Shown: positions 19,612 through 28,590, counted from the first letter of the stretch. The stretch: 64,000 nucleotides of DNA from Denitrobaculum tricleocarpae (GCF_007004665.1 NZ_ML660054.1:496001-560000), one strand, 5' to 3'. Program-made: numbers and translations. Notes: generated by a model from the sequence alone, not told the origin.

Positions 19612-21447
19612 TCAATTCCGCGGCCTTGGTCCATACTCCGGCAAGCCCTGGGCCAGATCGCAGCAACCCAGATCCGGCGCCTTTCCGGAGAAACCGTCGC
19701 TGAAGTTAGGCACGAACTCACCCTTGTCGACGGCCTGGGAATCAGGGCGGAGCCGGGGCAGGTTATCGGCCGCATCGTATTCGTTCTGATATTTGGCCGG
19801 CGGCAGGAAGCCATCGACGAAGGTCCGGTGATTGTAGAGAGAGAATGCGCCTTTGGTTCGATAGAGGCGCTTTGAAGCTTTGGCGTCCTCCAGCGACCGA
19901 TAGCGCGTGTCATTCCAAACTGCGAAATCCCCGGCCCCTATGCCCCAGGCATAGCCGTCACTGTCGAAATCGTTTTCGATCATGCGCCCTGTGCTGCGCA
20001 ATGCCGGACTTTTTGTTCCGACGAAGATGTTGTTACGGGTGACAACGTTAGAGACCGTCTCCCGGCCCGGCTGGATGTTGAAGGGAATGCCGGCCCGCAC
20101 CGAGGTATTGTGAAACAGGAGCATACCAGAGGTGTGGTTATGTAACTTAAAGGGGGCGTACTGGGTGTTGTAGATCACGTTCCGATAGATATAGACCGGA
20201 CCGCCGTGCACCGGTTGGCCGGTAATCCCGGCGAAACAATTTGTGATCCGGTTTCTGAAGACCCGGACATTGGTATCCGAGTAGTCAGTCTCAACACCAT
20301 CGTCCGTACAGGTGATGATTTCGTTGCCGTAGATGTCGGAGGCCGACAATCTTCCCCGATCGCCGTTGTGCACGGCATCGCCTACATTGCGGAAGAGATT
20401 GTGCGCGACGACATGCCCTGAACCGGTAAGCTCAACGCCGTAGGTTTCTTCGATCCCTCTGGACCGCGGCCACGTGGTCACTCCCTGGAAGACGTTATCC
20501 AGGACCGCGTTGTATTGAGATTCGCCGTAGGTCGCCCAGCGCGAAGTCACTCCATACTGCGTGAAGTTAAAGCGGTTCCTCCGAACAACTAAATGACTTG
20601 CCTGGTCCACACTTAGCAGTCGGTCGGCGTTCTGGAAGACCAGCCCTTCGAACCAACGGTGCGCTGTGCCGTTGGCGTTCAACAGTACTTCTGCACCCGC
20701 ACCGTCGAGGATAGCACCCTCCTCTCCCCGATAGACGATCGGTTTGCCGGCCTCTCCTGATTGCGTGATGCGATGACCGGCGACGCTGTAGAGACCTGGT
20801 TTGAGGATAAAAAGATCGCCGGGCCGCGCGTTGGCTTCGGCGGACTGAAGGCTCTGAAAAGGACGTTCGGAGGAACCGTCTCCACCGGTCTCGTCTCCGG
20901 GCATGACATAGAGTGTACGGGATGCCCTGACCTCGCCGGGCTCCGCGCGAGTTGCGACTTGGATCTCTCTGACCAGTTCAGTCGACGAACCACCGTCTAT
21001 GGTCACACCATCATCATCTGTCAGGGTCAATCTGACCAGGTAGTCGCTTGCGGGTTTCAGATCCACTACGCTGCCCGCAAAAAGCCAGCCTCCCGGCACC
21101 AGGTTATCTGCCGACATTCTCTCCGGCATAGGGCGGAACAGCGGATAACCCTCTGTCCATTCATCCACGGCAGCCTCGCGATAGCTGACTGTAATGCGCG
21201 CCGTCTGATTGCCATCGCCAACAACCGGCCAGCGGACAGCTATCGAGCGATAGGTTGAAGGCTCCAGCAAAATCTCTCCGGGCTTCGATGCTAAGACCGG
21301 CGCGCTCGCGCCATCTGCCTGCTGCGCATAGCCGACGGACAGCTGCAAAGCTGCCGCCCCAGCAAACAACGCTGCTCCAGTTCTGAGCGCAAAGGTCGGT
21401 GAAAAAGCGGATCTAAAAGATCTGAGTAGAAACCTCTGAACGCTCAA
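19612..21447 (-). CDS. Secreted right-handed beta-helix repeat protein
   Basis: 611 residues. A signal peptide is plausible at 1-41 (a basic start, a hydrophobic stretch, then VGYAQQ). Residues about 50-170 look like a fibronectin-type domain. From about 185 the GDGSSERPFQSLQSAEANA and LKPGLYSVAG segments begin a parallel beta-helix with many N-V/I-R-N turns (VVRRNRFNF, VVAHNLFRNVGD, VRVFRNRITN). Such proteins are polysaccharide lyases or surface adhesins. No catalytic set could be assigned. It is convergent with tRNA-Val. Confidence 0.83.
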   Translation of the reverse strand: MSVQRFLLRSFRSAFSPTFALRTGAALFAGAAALQLSVGYAQQADGASAPVLASKPGEILLEPSTYRSIAVRWPVVGDGNQTARITVSYREAAVDEWTEGYPLFRPMPERMSADNLVPGGWLFAGSVVDLKPASDYLVRLTLTDDDGVTIDGGSSTELVREIQVATRAEPGEVRASRTLYVMPGDETGGDGSSERPFQSLQSAEANARPGDLFILKPGLYSVAGHRITQSGEAGKPIVYRGEEGAILDGAGAEVLLNANGTAHRWFEGLVFQNADRLLSVDQASHLVVRRNRFNFTQYGVTSRWATYGESQYNAVLDNVFQGVTTWPRSRGIEETYGVELTGSGHVVAHNLFRNVGDAVHNGDRGRLSASDIYGNEIITCTDDGVETDYSDTNVRVFRNRITNCFAGITGQPVHGGPVYIYRNVIYNTQYAPFKLHNHTSGMLLFHNTSVRAGIPFNIQPGRETVSNVVTRNNIFVGTKSPALRSTGRMIENDFDSDGYAWGIGAGDFAVWNDTRYRSLEDAKASKRLYRTKGAFSLYNHRTFVDGFLPPAKYQNEYDAADNLPRLRPDSQAVDKGEFVPNFSDGFSGKAPDLGCCDLAQGLPEYGPRPRN

Positions 21448-21511
21448 CGGGCGTATCCTTGGTCATTGCCGGTCCGGCCGACACGTTAGCCGAAGTCGAT
21501 GACATTTCGTA

Positions 21512-21550
21512 GATACAAAAAAAGGGCGCCCCCCAAACAGGGGCCGCCTG
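21512..21550 (-). terminator. Rho-independent terminator, distal of a pair
   Basis: On the minus strand a GC-rich imperfect stem (GGCGGCCCC against GGGGGGCGCC) is followed by seven T residues. It is the second terminator at the end of the phage late block. The shared sequence AGATACAAAAAAA next to both hairpins suggests the pair arose by duplication. Confidence 0.8.
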
Positions 21551-21553
21551 ATA

Positions 21554-21595
21554 ACAGATACAAAAAAAAGCGGCCCCCAATTTGGGGGCCGCCGG
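21554..21595 (-). terminator. Rho-independent terminator, proximal of a pair
   Basis: On the minus strand GCGGCCCCC, loop AAATT, GGGGGCCGC is a perfect 9-bp stem followed by eight T residues. It ends the minus-strand phage transcription unit 45 bp past its last gene. Confidence 0.9.
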
Positions 21596-21639
21596 GATAA
21601 AAAGGTCTAGGTGCTAAAAACTCAGTTTGCGAAAGTCTG

Positions 21640-21828
21640 CTAGATCTCGGCAGGCGTTTCGAGCGCAGCTTCCTCCCAGAGCGCATTCGCAGAATCAAGC
21701 CGGAGCCTCACCGCCTGCCATTCCGCCGCGATTTCCTCTTCGGTTTTCTCACCGCTGTGTAAAGCCTCAATGGCGTCAATCGCGAAACGTCCCAGTTGGA
21801 CCAAAGCCAGTATGGTTTCAGGACTCAT
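21640..21828 (-). CDS. Small phage-type protein, unknown
   Basis: 62 residues from ATG 21828 (MSPETILALVQLGRFAIDAI). It is helical and acidic at its end, and unrecognised. The start overlaps the end of the upstream lipoprotein gene by 11 bp, suggesting translational coupling. It is the last gene of the phage block before two terminators. A coding role is supported by spacing only. Confidence 0.6.
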   Translation of the reverse strand: MSPETILALVQLGRFAIDAIEALHSGEKTEEEIAAEWQAVRLRLDSANALWEEAALETPAEI

Positions 21829-22126
21829 TTCGAACCTCCGTCTCAATAAAGATCATGCTGATCACGCCGGCCTCCACGAGATCAATCAGATCGTCTGTGT
21901 TCTCGACCTCGCCGCTGCAGGCTTCATTCAAGGTCGGACGCCACTGCTCGACCGTCGCGACCTGCTCCTCGCTCAAGCGTCCCGCGGCACGAAAACCTGC
22001 AAGCGATGTGAGGCTTGCGGCATAAGCACGGCAGGCAATCTGTAGATTCTCCTGCAGAGGAACGGTGGACGCGCAACCTGCCAACAAAAAAGCCGCCGAA
22101 ACGGCGGCTAAAAACGACTTATGCAT
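21818..22126 (-). CDS. Small lipoprotein of the phage lysis-like region
   Basis: 102 residues. Lipoprotein signal peptide with lipobox LLAGC (C18). The mature part is helical with two further cysteines. GGAG lies before the ATG. It lies among small secreted and membrane genes after the tail fibre, where podoviruses carry lysis genes, so a spanin-like outer membrane role is possible but unproven. The signal-peptide codons also form a terminator-like hairpin (22086-22110). Confidence 0.65.
   Translation of the reverse strand: MHKSFLAAVSAAFLLAGCASTVPLQENLQIACRAYAASLTSLAGFRAAGRLSEEQVATVEQWRPTLNEACSGEVENTDDLIDLVEAGVISMIFIETEVRNES
22086..22110 (-). other. Terminator-like hairpin inside a signal-peptide coding region
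   Basis: On the minus strand GCCGCC, a 5-base loop, GGCGGC and a run of six T lie within codons 7-14 of the lipoprotein. A near-identical structure occurs in the signal peptide of the 22590-22964 gene. It could attenuate transcription, or simply reflect Ala-Ala-Phe codons. Confidence 0.4.
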
Positions 22127-22132
22127 TCGTAG

Positions 22133-22288
22133 CTACTCCATATTGGGCACAAGAAAAACAGCGAGGCTGTTTAGAATGACTCCGAGGGCAGCCACCACCT
22201 CGGCGTCCAATGTCGTTAAAGCCGCAATTACACCTGTCATGGCGCTCGCAATCGCAGCCGCGGCGGCTTTATCGTATTTGGTAAGCAT
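22133..22288 (-). CDS. Small membrane protein, holin-like
   Basis: 51 residues, starting MLTKYDKAAAAAIASAMTG and ending FLVPNME. AGGGAGAG stands immediately before the ATG at 22288. Two hydrophobic segments (about 8-25 and 31-48) separated by a short acidic turn give a class II holin-like layout. It lies in the small-gene tail of the phage block. Holin function is inference from size, topology and position. Confidence 0.6.
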   Translation of the reverse strand: MLTKYDKAAAAAIASAMTGVIAALTTLDAEVVAALGVILNSLAVFLVPNME

Positions 22289-22338
22289 CTCTCCCTTTCT
22301 TCAGTTATCCGAGAGGAACAATGAGGTGTCGGCAGCAG

Positions 22339-22593
22339 CTAGGAACCATTGGAGAAGGCCTGCTTGAAGCCGATCCACAGCATACTCAGCAAACCTGTGA
22401 TCGCCGTGGTGTAGACGGCCACACGCAGTGCCAGGCCAACTCGCTCCGACGCCTTGCGCTGCGTCCGCAGATAAGCCATGTCAGCCTGTGCCTCGCGTGG
22501 ATCGCGCGTGTCCAGCCCCATCCTTACAAATGTCCGCTCAACCGCTTCTTCCGCGGCCGCCGCCGCGATCTCGTGAGCATCAGCCTGGTTCAT
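22339..22593 (-). CDS. Phage-type small protein with C-terminal membrane anchor
   Basis: 84 residues from ATG 22593 (MNQADAHEIAAAAAEEAVER). It has a helical N-terminal part and one hydrophobic segment near the C-terminus (about 56-76). It resembles small tail-anchored proteins common in the late regions of alphaproteobacterial podoviruses (possibly DUF6127-like). The start overlaps the upstream stop as ATGA. The role is unknown. Confidence 0.62.
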   Translation of the reverse strand: MNQADAHEIAAAAAEEAVERTFVRMGLDTRDPREAQADMAYLRTQRKASERVGLALRVAVYTTAITGLLSMLWIGFKQAFSNGS

Positions 22594-22964
22594 AAAGGCT
22601 GCCCGACAGAGCGTCTCAGAAGCCAATCTGCAAGCTTCCTCGGATGGACCCCATAGTCCTGAAAACAACCCGCAACGAAGCGCAGAACCGCGACGTTTGG
22701 TACACCCGTTTTTGTCAGCACAAGAATTTCGTCGCCGGGCAGCACGGTCTTGGGCGGGACGGCGTTATAGACGTCCATGAAGCGTACTGCTTCAGTACCA
22801 ACCAGGTGCGCCGCTACCTGCTCAGCGGCCGCAAGATTTTGAATAAAATACGTCACGGGCCTGCACTCGCGCTCAAGGCTGTTGGAGACAGCCGCTGCAC
22901 TGGACATCCAAAATGCGGACATAAAAAAAGCCGCCAGAATGGCGGCAAATCCGTTCGGTTTCAT
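22590..22964 (-). CDS. Secreted hypothetical protein of phage block
   Basis: 124 residues. N-terminal signal peptide (about 1-25, ending SSAAAVS). The mature part has two cysteines (C34, C100), probably a disulfide in the periplasm. Not recognised. Lies between the DUF4376 gene and the tail-anchored small protein and is translationally coupled to the latter by an ATGA overlap. Its leader codons form a terminator-like hairpin at about 22924-22944. Confidence 0.6.
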   Translation of the reverse strand: MKPNGFAAILAAFFMSAFWMSSAAAVSNSLERECRPVTYFIQNLAAAEQVAAHLVGTEAVRFMDVYNAVPPKTVLPGDEILVLTKTGVPNVAVLRFVAGCFQDYGVHPRKLADWLLRRSVGQPL

Positions 22965-23030
22965 GATGCTACTCCTCAGGTAAGAATAAGGACCTTGGTG
23001 CCCGCTAAAAACTCGCTGCCAAGCTCAACC

Positions 23031-23675
23031 TTAAGGCCAGCCTGACGAGATATCGATCGCTTCGACCTGGGCAATCGTTGCGGCCGCTTTGACATCCGAC
23101 TTCATCGGCCAGGACGCGGCGTAAATCGCCGCCACCCGCTGGGTCACAGCAATGCCAAGCTCGATCATCTGGATTGGGGTAAGACTGTGCGCTTGATCTT
23201 CGGCATCCACAAACGTAATGACATCCGCGGTCTCGCCGCCTGCCTGAAGCACCTGGGCGAGCATCGTTAGCGCTTGCAGATTATCAAAATCAGATTGCTC
23301 GCGCGTGTCGACCCTACCCGTCAAACTGTCCGGAAAAAGGTAGCTCAAACCGGCAAAAATCCTGTTATCGCGCTGAGCGTTGATCGCCAAACGCTTCGCT
23401 GTTTTCGCGCTTTCCAGAGTCACCGCCGGCGCCCGTAGCGCCTCGATCTCGGGAATCAACCCGGTCAATCCAGTCAAGAGACTATCACCCGGTTCCCAGG
23501 GCACGGGACCGGCTGTTTGGTTGCGGCCATCGCTGCGCTCATGCCTCACGCCATCATATCTGATGGTCGTGTATTCCGATGGAAGGGTAAGCGCCGGCCG
23601 AAGGATCGCGAGTTCGGAGACCGTCAGCTTTACCCCATCGATATCAATCCGGCCGTCGTGAATGGTCAATAGCAA
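23031..23675 (-). CDS. Tail-associated DUF4376-like phage protein
   Basis: 214 residues. The segment from about 92 (AKTAKRLAINAQRDNRI) to 200 has the DUF4376 layout found beside phage tail fibres: a lysine/arginine helix, a sequence ending in FDNLQALTM, then VTFVDAEDQAHSLTPIQMIEL. It probably helps tail fibre assembly or forms a fibre accessory. It follows the fibre gene by 11 bp. Confidence 0.72.
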   Translation of the reverse strand: MLLTIHDGRIDIDGVKLTVSELAILRPALTLPSEYTTIRYDGVRHERSDGRNQTAGPVPWEPGDSLLTGLTGLIPEIEALRAPAVTLESAKTAKRLAINAQRDNRIFAGLSYLFPDSLTGRVDTREQSDFDNLQALTMLAQVLQAGGETADVITFVDAEDQAHSLTPIQMIELGIAVTQRVAAIYAASWPMKSDVKAAATIAQVEAIDISSGWP

Positions 23676-23686
23676 CTTAGCCTCCC

Positions 23687-24877
23687 CTAAATTTTGATCA
23701 TGACGTTGAGTGCGAGAAACGGCGGCATGTTGTTGTGCGGCTGGTCATTGCCGGTGAAGTTAGTGTTCCTGCTCCGGTTCGGGGAGCTTGAAAAAGCGCC
23801 GAATGCCGCGTCACCACCGTTGCTCTGAGAACCTCCTCTCTTACCATCCATGCTATGGCGATGGCGGGGCATTTCCGCGAGGGTCAAAAGGTGAGCTTCC
23901 TCGCCGCCGGTCTCACCCAATTCACGGGTTGTAAAAGGGGGTGCTGCACCCTGACCGATCAAGGCCCGCCCGGCCGCTGCAGACATCTGCAGAGTCTTGT
24001 TGTCGATCCAGTCTTGCAACGCGGTTTCACCCCGCTCATCCGACACAGGTGCCCACTGGTTTGTCATCACCGTCCACAGATGGACGTAGAGATCCTGATA
24101 TTGACCGCCCTTATGGTCGGCCTCTGAGTCAGCGCTGCCAAGTGTTTGTCCATTCATCAGCAGCCAGCCGGCATCAGGGTTGGTACGCGTCGTGATTTTC
24201 ACGTCCCCGGTGACCCATGGCGAAGAAACCTCAACAAGCTCGAGCGCCCCAGTCACCCCGCGCTGAACAGTAACCCCATCGACTTTAACCAGCAGCTCGC
24301 CTGCATTGATCTCCAGGCCCGAGTTTTGCGCCAGATCGATCGAGAGTTCGTTGTTGGAAATTGTGACACCACTGCCCGCGATAATCGCCTCCTCGGGGAG
24401 CGTGATTATCTTGTTTTCCAAACCATCCCCAGCCGCGTTCCAGCCAATCAATGCCCCCGCGGAAACTGGCGGCAGGGTCGGGTCGGAGATGCTTCCGCGC
24501 GAGAGCGCAAAGGTTCGAGAAAGCCTCTCGTCAAGTTGCTGGCACAAGAGCGTAAGACGATCCAGCCCCCGTTCGTGCGTCTCTGCGGGGAAAGGATCGT
24601 TGGCCCGGTAGTCGACGGGTTGTTCGAAAGGCAACTTACGTACAATAACCAGGCGCTCCTGATCCAGTGGCGCGGCCATCATCGTCACCGCGCCATTCTG
24701 GTCACCGCTGTAAACCGTATAATCGATGCCGGAAACCTGGGTCAGTTCCGAGCCGTCACTCGTGACTTTCAAGACCTCAAGGTCTTCTGGATCGTAAAAA
24801 ACGAAAGGAACAAAAAACTCGACCTGCTGTCCGTTCCCAGCGTAGGTCACTTTGCTTGCTTGTTGGGTAACTGTCAT
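23687..24877 (-). CDS. Phage tail fibre protein with collar-type tip
   Basis: 396 residues. The N-terminal 140 residues match the T7-type fibre attachment domain in style (YAGNGQQVEFFVPFVFYDPEDL, then the RLVIVRKLPFEQPVDY segment). The C-terminus from about 300 has LIGQGAAP, a GG loop, MPRHRHSMDG and NMPPFLALNVMIKI, the hallmark of phage tail collar/tip domains with a metal-binding H-x-H. It is probably the receptor-binding fibre of the particle. It lies directly after the small internal protein gene. Confidence 0.88.
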   Translation of the reverse strand: MTVTQQASKVTYAGNGQQVEFFVPFVFYDPEDLEVLKVTSDGSELTQVSGIDYTVYSGDQNGAVTMMAAPLDQERLVIVRKLPFEQPVDYRANDPFPAETHERGLDRLTLLCQQLDERLSRTFALSRGSISDPTLPPVSAGALIGWNAAGDGLENKIITLPEEAIIAGSGVTISNNELSIDLAQNSGLEINAGELLVKVDGVTVQRGVTGALELVEVSSPWVTGDVKITTRTNPDAGWLLMNGQTLGSADSEADHKGGQYQDLYVHLWTVMTNQWAPVSDERGETALQDWIDNKTLQMSAAAGRALIGQGAAPPFTTRELGETGGEEAHLLTLAEMPRHRHSMDGKRGGSQSNGGDAAFGAFSSSPNRSRNTNFTGNDQPHNNMPPFLALNVMIKI

Positions 24878-25002
24878 ATCGCCTCCAAAGCGAGGGCTGG
24901 ATAAAATTGCAATTGCGGTACGCCCCGGACAGGGTTTGAAGGTAAAACGGCCCGGGTGGTGAAAAGGTCGTCTTTTCTCTGCCTCTCGGGCTTGGGTAAA
25001 AG

Positions 25003-25437
25003 CTATGCCTCACCGAACTGCGCGGCACCTCTCAGCAATGTGCTACCTGCCGAGAGGAAACCCTGGGTCCTTGCGCTCCGCGCCGCCGAGCGGTCGAGTT
25101 GAGCTTGCGAGCGGTAGTTGCTGGCCTGCAGGCGACCGCCGTAACGGATATTCAAGGCATCGAGCTCCGCTTCCAGGGCCTGGTCTTCCAGGACCTCCAT
25201 TGGAGAGCCTTCCAAAGTGACACCCGCCGCGCCGATTGCCGCGCGGCTGGCTGCCGCCTGACGGCCGGCGGCGCGTCGTTGACGGGTCTCGTCGGCGGCG
25301 GCATTTTGTTCGGCGATAATGGCATTGTTGTCCGCAATCTTGGCATTGAACTCGGATGCCGCCGAACTCGCGCGCGCCTCCTGGATGGCGCCCAAAGCGC
25401 CGACCGCTGCTGAAATAAGAAAAGCTTCTGGTCCCAT
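25003..25437 (-). CDS. Small internal virion protein, podovirus type
   Basis: 144 residues. A short hydrophobic start (FLISAAVGALGAIQEA) is followed by a long Ala/Gln/Arg-rich helix (about 20-140) with coiled-coil character. Size and position after the GNAT-like gene match the small internal (ejection) proteins of T7- and BPP-1-like phages. In such phages a large internal protein normally follows, and here none does before the tail fibre. Confidence 0.72.
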   Translation of the reverse strand: MGPEAFLISAAVGALGAIQEARASSAASEFNAKIADNNAIIAEQNAAADETRQRRAAGRQAAASRAAIGAAGVTLEGSPMEVLEDQALEAELDALNIRYGGRLQASNYRSQAQLDRSAARSARTQGFLSAGSTLLRGAAQFGEA

Positions 25438-25863
25438 CTATCTTTTTATCCTCGCATAGAGATCACAGTCCCGCCCTTCGGGCGTATAGGCCTGCAGTCT
25501 TCCTTCAAGTTGAAAACCGAGCATTCGAGCCCAGCGATGGCCCGCGGTGTGAGCCGCATCGACGGTCATCTCGATACGCCGTAAAGACTGTTTATTGAGA
25601 AATTCCGAAACCCGGCGATGAATCCCTAGCATTTCCGGACCTGTCATTTTGCCAAGCAACGACCAGGCAATTCCGCGGTTGGCCCAAATCAGCTCGACGC
25701 CGGCACAGCCCAGAACCCGCCCGCCCTTGATCGCGGTAAAGGCATTTCCCGACTGCGCGAGTGCGGTTCCGTAACTCTGCGACATGTACCTGGCCATATC
25801 GCTTTGCGCAGGTTGCAGCGTTAGGTTCTCCAGATGCTCGGCACGAAAACCGATGATCTTCAT
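25438..25863 (-). CDS. GNAT-like phage protein (Gp13/DUF2833-like)
   Basis: 141 residues of acetyltransferase-like fold (beta strands around VLGCAGVELIW, then a helix and RRIEMTVDAAHTAGHRWARMLGFQLEG). This protein is common between tail tubular B and the internal proteins in T7-like late operons, where it may act in virion assembly. It overlaps the tubular B stop by 4 bp (ATGA). Confidence 0.8.
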   Translation of the reverse strand: MKIIGFRAEHLENLTLQPAQSDMARYMSQSYGTALAQSGNAFTAIKGGRVLGCAGVELIWANRGIAWSLLGKMTGPEMLGIHRRVSEFLNKQSLRRIEMTVDAAHTAGHRWARMLGFQLEGRLQAYTPEGRDCDLYARIKR

Positions 25864-27968
25864 CGCGAATCCTGGGTATGAACCTGTGGGAATATTGCAA
25901 GTACCGTGAGTGGAAGCGGCTCATCTTGCACGACCATCATTCGCCCTTCGGTCTCGTAGTTCCCCGGCCAGTCAACCAGCTTGTCACCGTCGAACAGTGG
26001 CGGCGGCGTATCCATCAGATCGGTGCTGCTACGAAACTCGATGCGATCGAGATTTCTCGGGTCTGGGCCGAACAGGGCTCCGAGGGTTTGATGGAATCGA
26101 ATGACGGCACGATGAATTCTCTTTGTCTTACCCTGAGCCGTGCCGTCGGCGGCTCCGGCTTCAAGCCGCGCCGTCTCCAGGACCGAGCGATACCCCAAGC
26201 CAACTTGTACGACCGCGGCCGGCACCATCAGAGTAATCTTGCCGTCGGTGACCTGAAGATCCGGATGTGTCGCGCCATCGGCCAGGACTTGAACCGTCTC
26301 GCCCTCAAGGTGATTTAGGCCGCTGATGATGGACGCCGGCGCCCCCCGGTAGGTCAATCCGCTATCAACAAAAAACGCTTCGCGCTGCTGTTGGAGGATA
26401 GCAGCCTTATAGCCCTCCTCGCTCTGCAGGGGACTTCGTGCCGAGGCGTTAAATGACGCTTCCATGTATTCGATGCTGCGCTTGAGTTGACCATTGATCC
26501 AACGTTGCACCACGGCCCAGACTTCGTCTTTGCTGCCGTCAGGTGCAGGGATAACCGCTATCGACTCGACTTTCGCCGGCAGAGTTCCTTCTTGATTGCT
26601 GACCCCACCGATCTGGTGGCGATGCCACGCAACAACCTCCTGCTCGCGCTGGTATGTCATGCCCAACAGCGCGCCATCTCTTCTGACCGCCCAGACCACG
26701 CTGTCCGGTTCCTGCTGGTAAGAAAGCGCGGAAATGCCGCCCTCGGAAATGTGCTCCGCAAGTAGAGTCATATCGGGTGAGCGGAAGCCGTCGGCTTCGA
26801 AGACGTAGGCCAACTCCCTCACCTTTCGACCGGCGCGTTGCACGAACAGGATTGCGTCGGCCGCCTGGACGGGTTGTAAGTTGGCGGAACCGCGTGTCGT
26901 GGAACGGCGGGCCTGGATGTTCGAGGGTGTCAGCGCTTCGCCGAGACTGGAGGGGCTCACCAACCACTCGCCGCCAACAGAGCCTAACACCAAACCTTTG
27001 TCGTCATCGATCATCCAACGGATGACATTCACGTTGTTCGCATTGAGGGTGAAGGCGACGGCATGGGTATCTTCAACGGTCGCATCGGCCAACTTACTGG
27101 GTGAAAAGCTGGTGTAGTCGCCTGTCACCGAACCATCCAGGCGCTGCGGATGCGACCGTGCGCCGGCAAAGTAAAGCCGGTCTTGAAAAAAGGTGACGCA
27201 GGTTGGAAAGCCCGTTGTTTCAGACCAGACTCCGAGCCGCCATTCCTTGCTCGGCGACGATGCAATGGCGCTTTTAATCTCCCAGGTCGCCTGCGTCGCA
27301 CTGATAAACTCGGTGATAATCCCCCACCCCCAACCGCCGCCATTTTTTTTGCGGACAAGCCGTCCGACGTCGGTTTCAGCAAATAGACTGGCACTGGCAA
27401 TCAAGGTTCGACCGGTGCCGATGCTTCCCGCCGATGAGGAGAGCGTAATGTCGCTTGTGTTGGTGGAGAGATAGGGCCCGTCCTGAAATGCTATTTTCTC
27501 AATCGTCCAGTTCGTATGACCGCTGCGGCTCAGAACGTACGGCGGGTACGAAGGATGGCAGAGATATAGCAGGTCAGCGGACTGCGCGGTCTTGATCAAA
27601 CAGCGGCCGTCCGCGTCAAAAAGATCGCTCTGAGCATAGGGGGTCGAAATCTCATAAACCGTTCCCTCGCCGTCCACGATCTGGCCATGGTTGCGGTAAA
27701 AACGGCAGCTTAGATCGCCAAACTCGAGAATGTAGGCCTGCTCCACATTGAACTCGAACGCCAGAAGAGCCGAAGGGCCACTATTCCGCCTGGCGTCCGA
27801 GACATATCTGAAACCGCTCCGTCGCTGAACACCGCCCTGCTGCTGCGGTACCATATTCAAAAGCGTCCGCGCACCGTTGAAGTACTTTGACAGATCAACC
27901 CGGCCTTCAAGCCGCGGGCTCAATTCGCCTGCCGTGAAATTGGTTTGTGCGGGAGAAGCCTTGGGCAT
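25860..27968 (-). CDS. Tail tubular protein B / nozzle protein
   Basis: 702 residues from ATG 27968. The N-terminus (NFTAGELSPRLEGRVDLSKY, then the NMVPQQQGGVQRRSGFRYV segment) is the recognisable start of the podovirus gp12-type nozzle/stabilisation protein. The rest is beta-rich, as expected for a tail tube propeller. It lies in the order tubular A, tubular B, GNAT-like, internal protein, fibre. The longer start at 27989 is less likely because it runs into the tubular A gene. Confidence 0.88.
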   Translation of the reverse strand: MPKASPAQTNFTAGELSPRLEGRVDLSKYFNGARTLLNMVPQQQGGVQRRSGFRYVSDARRNSGPSALLAFEFNVEQAYILEFGDLSCRFYRNHGQIVDGEGTVYEISTPYAQSDLFDADGRCLIKTAQSADLLYLCHPSYPPYVLSRSGHTNWTIEKIAFQDGPYLSTNTSDITLSSSAGSIGTGRTLIASASLFAETDVGRLVRKKNGGGWGWGIITEFISATQATWEIKSAIASSPSKEWRLGVWSETTGFPTCVTFFQDRLYFAGARSHPQRLDGSVTGDYTSFSPSKLADATVEDTHAVAFTLNANNVNVIRWMIDDDKGLVLGSVGGEWLVSPSSLGEALTPSNIQARRSTTRGSANLQPVQAADAILFVQRAGRKVRELAYVFEADGFRSPDMTLLAEHISEGGISALSYQQEPDSVVWAVRRDGALLGMTYQREQEVVAWHRHQIGGVSNQEGTLPAKVESIAVIPAPDGSKDEVWAVVQRWINGQLKRSIEYMEASFNASARSPLQSEEGYKAAILQQQREAFFVDSGLTYRGAPASIISGLNHLEGETVQVLADGATHPDLQVTDGKITLMVPAAVVQVGLGYRSVLETARLEAGAADGTAQGKTKRIHRAVIRFHQTLGALFGPDPRNLDRIEFRSSTDLMDTPPPLFDGDKLVDWPGNYETEGRMMVVQDEPLPLTVLAIFPQVHTQDSR

Positions 27969-28525
27969 CAGAATCGCGCCTTTATCCAAGAGGTTTCTTC
28001 AAGCGCATCTGCCGTACCCTCGATAGCATCGGCTCGCCTCGCCCGCCGCACTGCCTGAGCATAGTCGTCCTGCGCCACCCGTTTCTTGCTGTTGGATTGC
28101 GTCAATGTCTCGCAGAGTTCTTGCGCCATCCGCGCCGCCAGCGTCTCGACAAACAAGGCATCGAAACTGCTCGTGTCACCGACACGCCGAATGTATTTGA
28201 TCCGAACGGGAGCTGAGACGTTTGTCAGAAGTCTTCGGCCCTCGATTTTCCAGTCTGCGGTGGGTTCGACCTCAACCACCTTCAAACAATCGCCGGGCAG
28301 TTGGTATTGCCTGGCAAATCCATAGACCGGGACCTCTTCGAGCTCGGGCAATGACGCGCGCGCCGTTGCGAAGTTCCACTGATGATCCCGCAACTCCGCG
28401 TCCCGGACAGCATCGAACATCCGCGCACAGGCGCGCGCCGACTTCACATTGTCATCCAGTGACGTAATGGCCGCCGACCCCAGTTTGTCCAGGGCGCGGT
28501 TACAAATCTCAACAGGCGATGTCAT
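27968..28525 (-). CDS. Tail tubular protein A (gp11-like adaptor)
   Basis: 185 residues. The segment EICNRALDKLGSAAITSLDD, then ARMFDAVRDAELRDHQWNFA, is the typical start of the T7 gp11-like adaptor that joins portal to nozzle. A terminator (28536-28563) precedes it, so it may have its own promoter or be read through. It overlaps the tubular B start. Confidence 0.87.
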   Translation of the reverse strand: MTSPVEICNRALDKLGSAAITSLDDNVKSARACARMFDAVRDAELRDHQWNFATARASLPELEEVPVYGFARQYQLPGDCLKVVEVEPTADWKIEGRRLLTNVSAPVRIKYIRRVGDTSSFDALFVETLAARMAQELCETLTQSNSKKRVAQDDYAQAVRRARRADAIEGTADALEETSWIKARF

Positions 28526-28535
28526 AAAACCCTCA

Positions 28536-28563
28536 AAATAAAAGGGGCGGCCGAAGCCGCCCC
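28536..28563 (-). terminator. Rho-independent terminator between capsid and tail genes
   Basis: On the minus strand GGGGCGGC, loop TTCG, GCCGCCCC is a perfect 8-bp stem with a tetraloop, followed by TTTTATTTT. It lies after the gene following the major capsid protein, as in T7 where a terminator follows gene 10. Confidence 0.9.
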
Positions 28564-28590
28564 AGGTTGCCGACGATGCACGAAAGGCTA

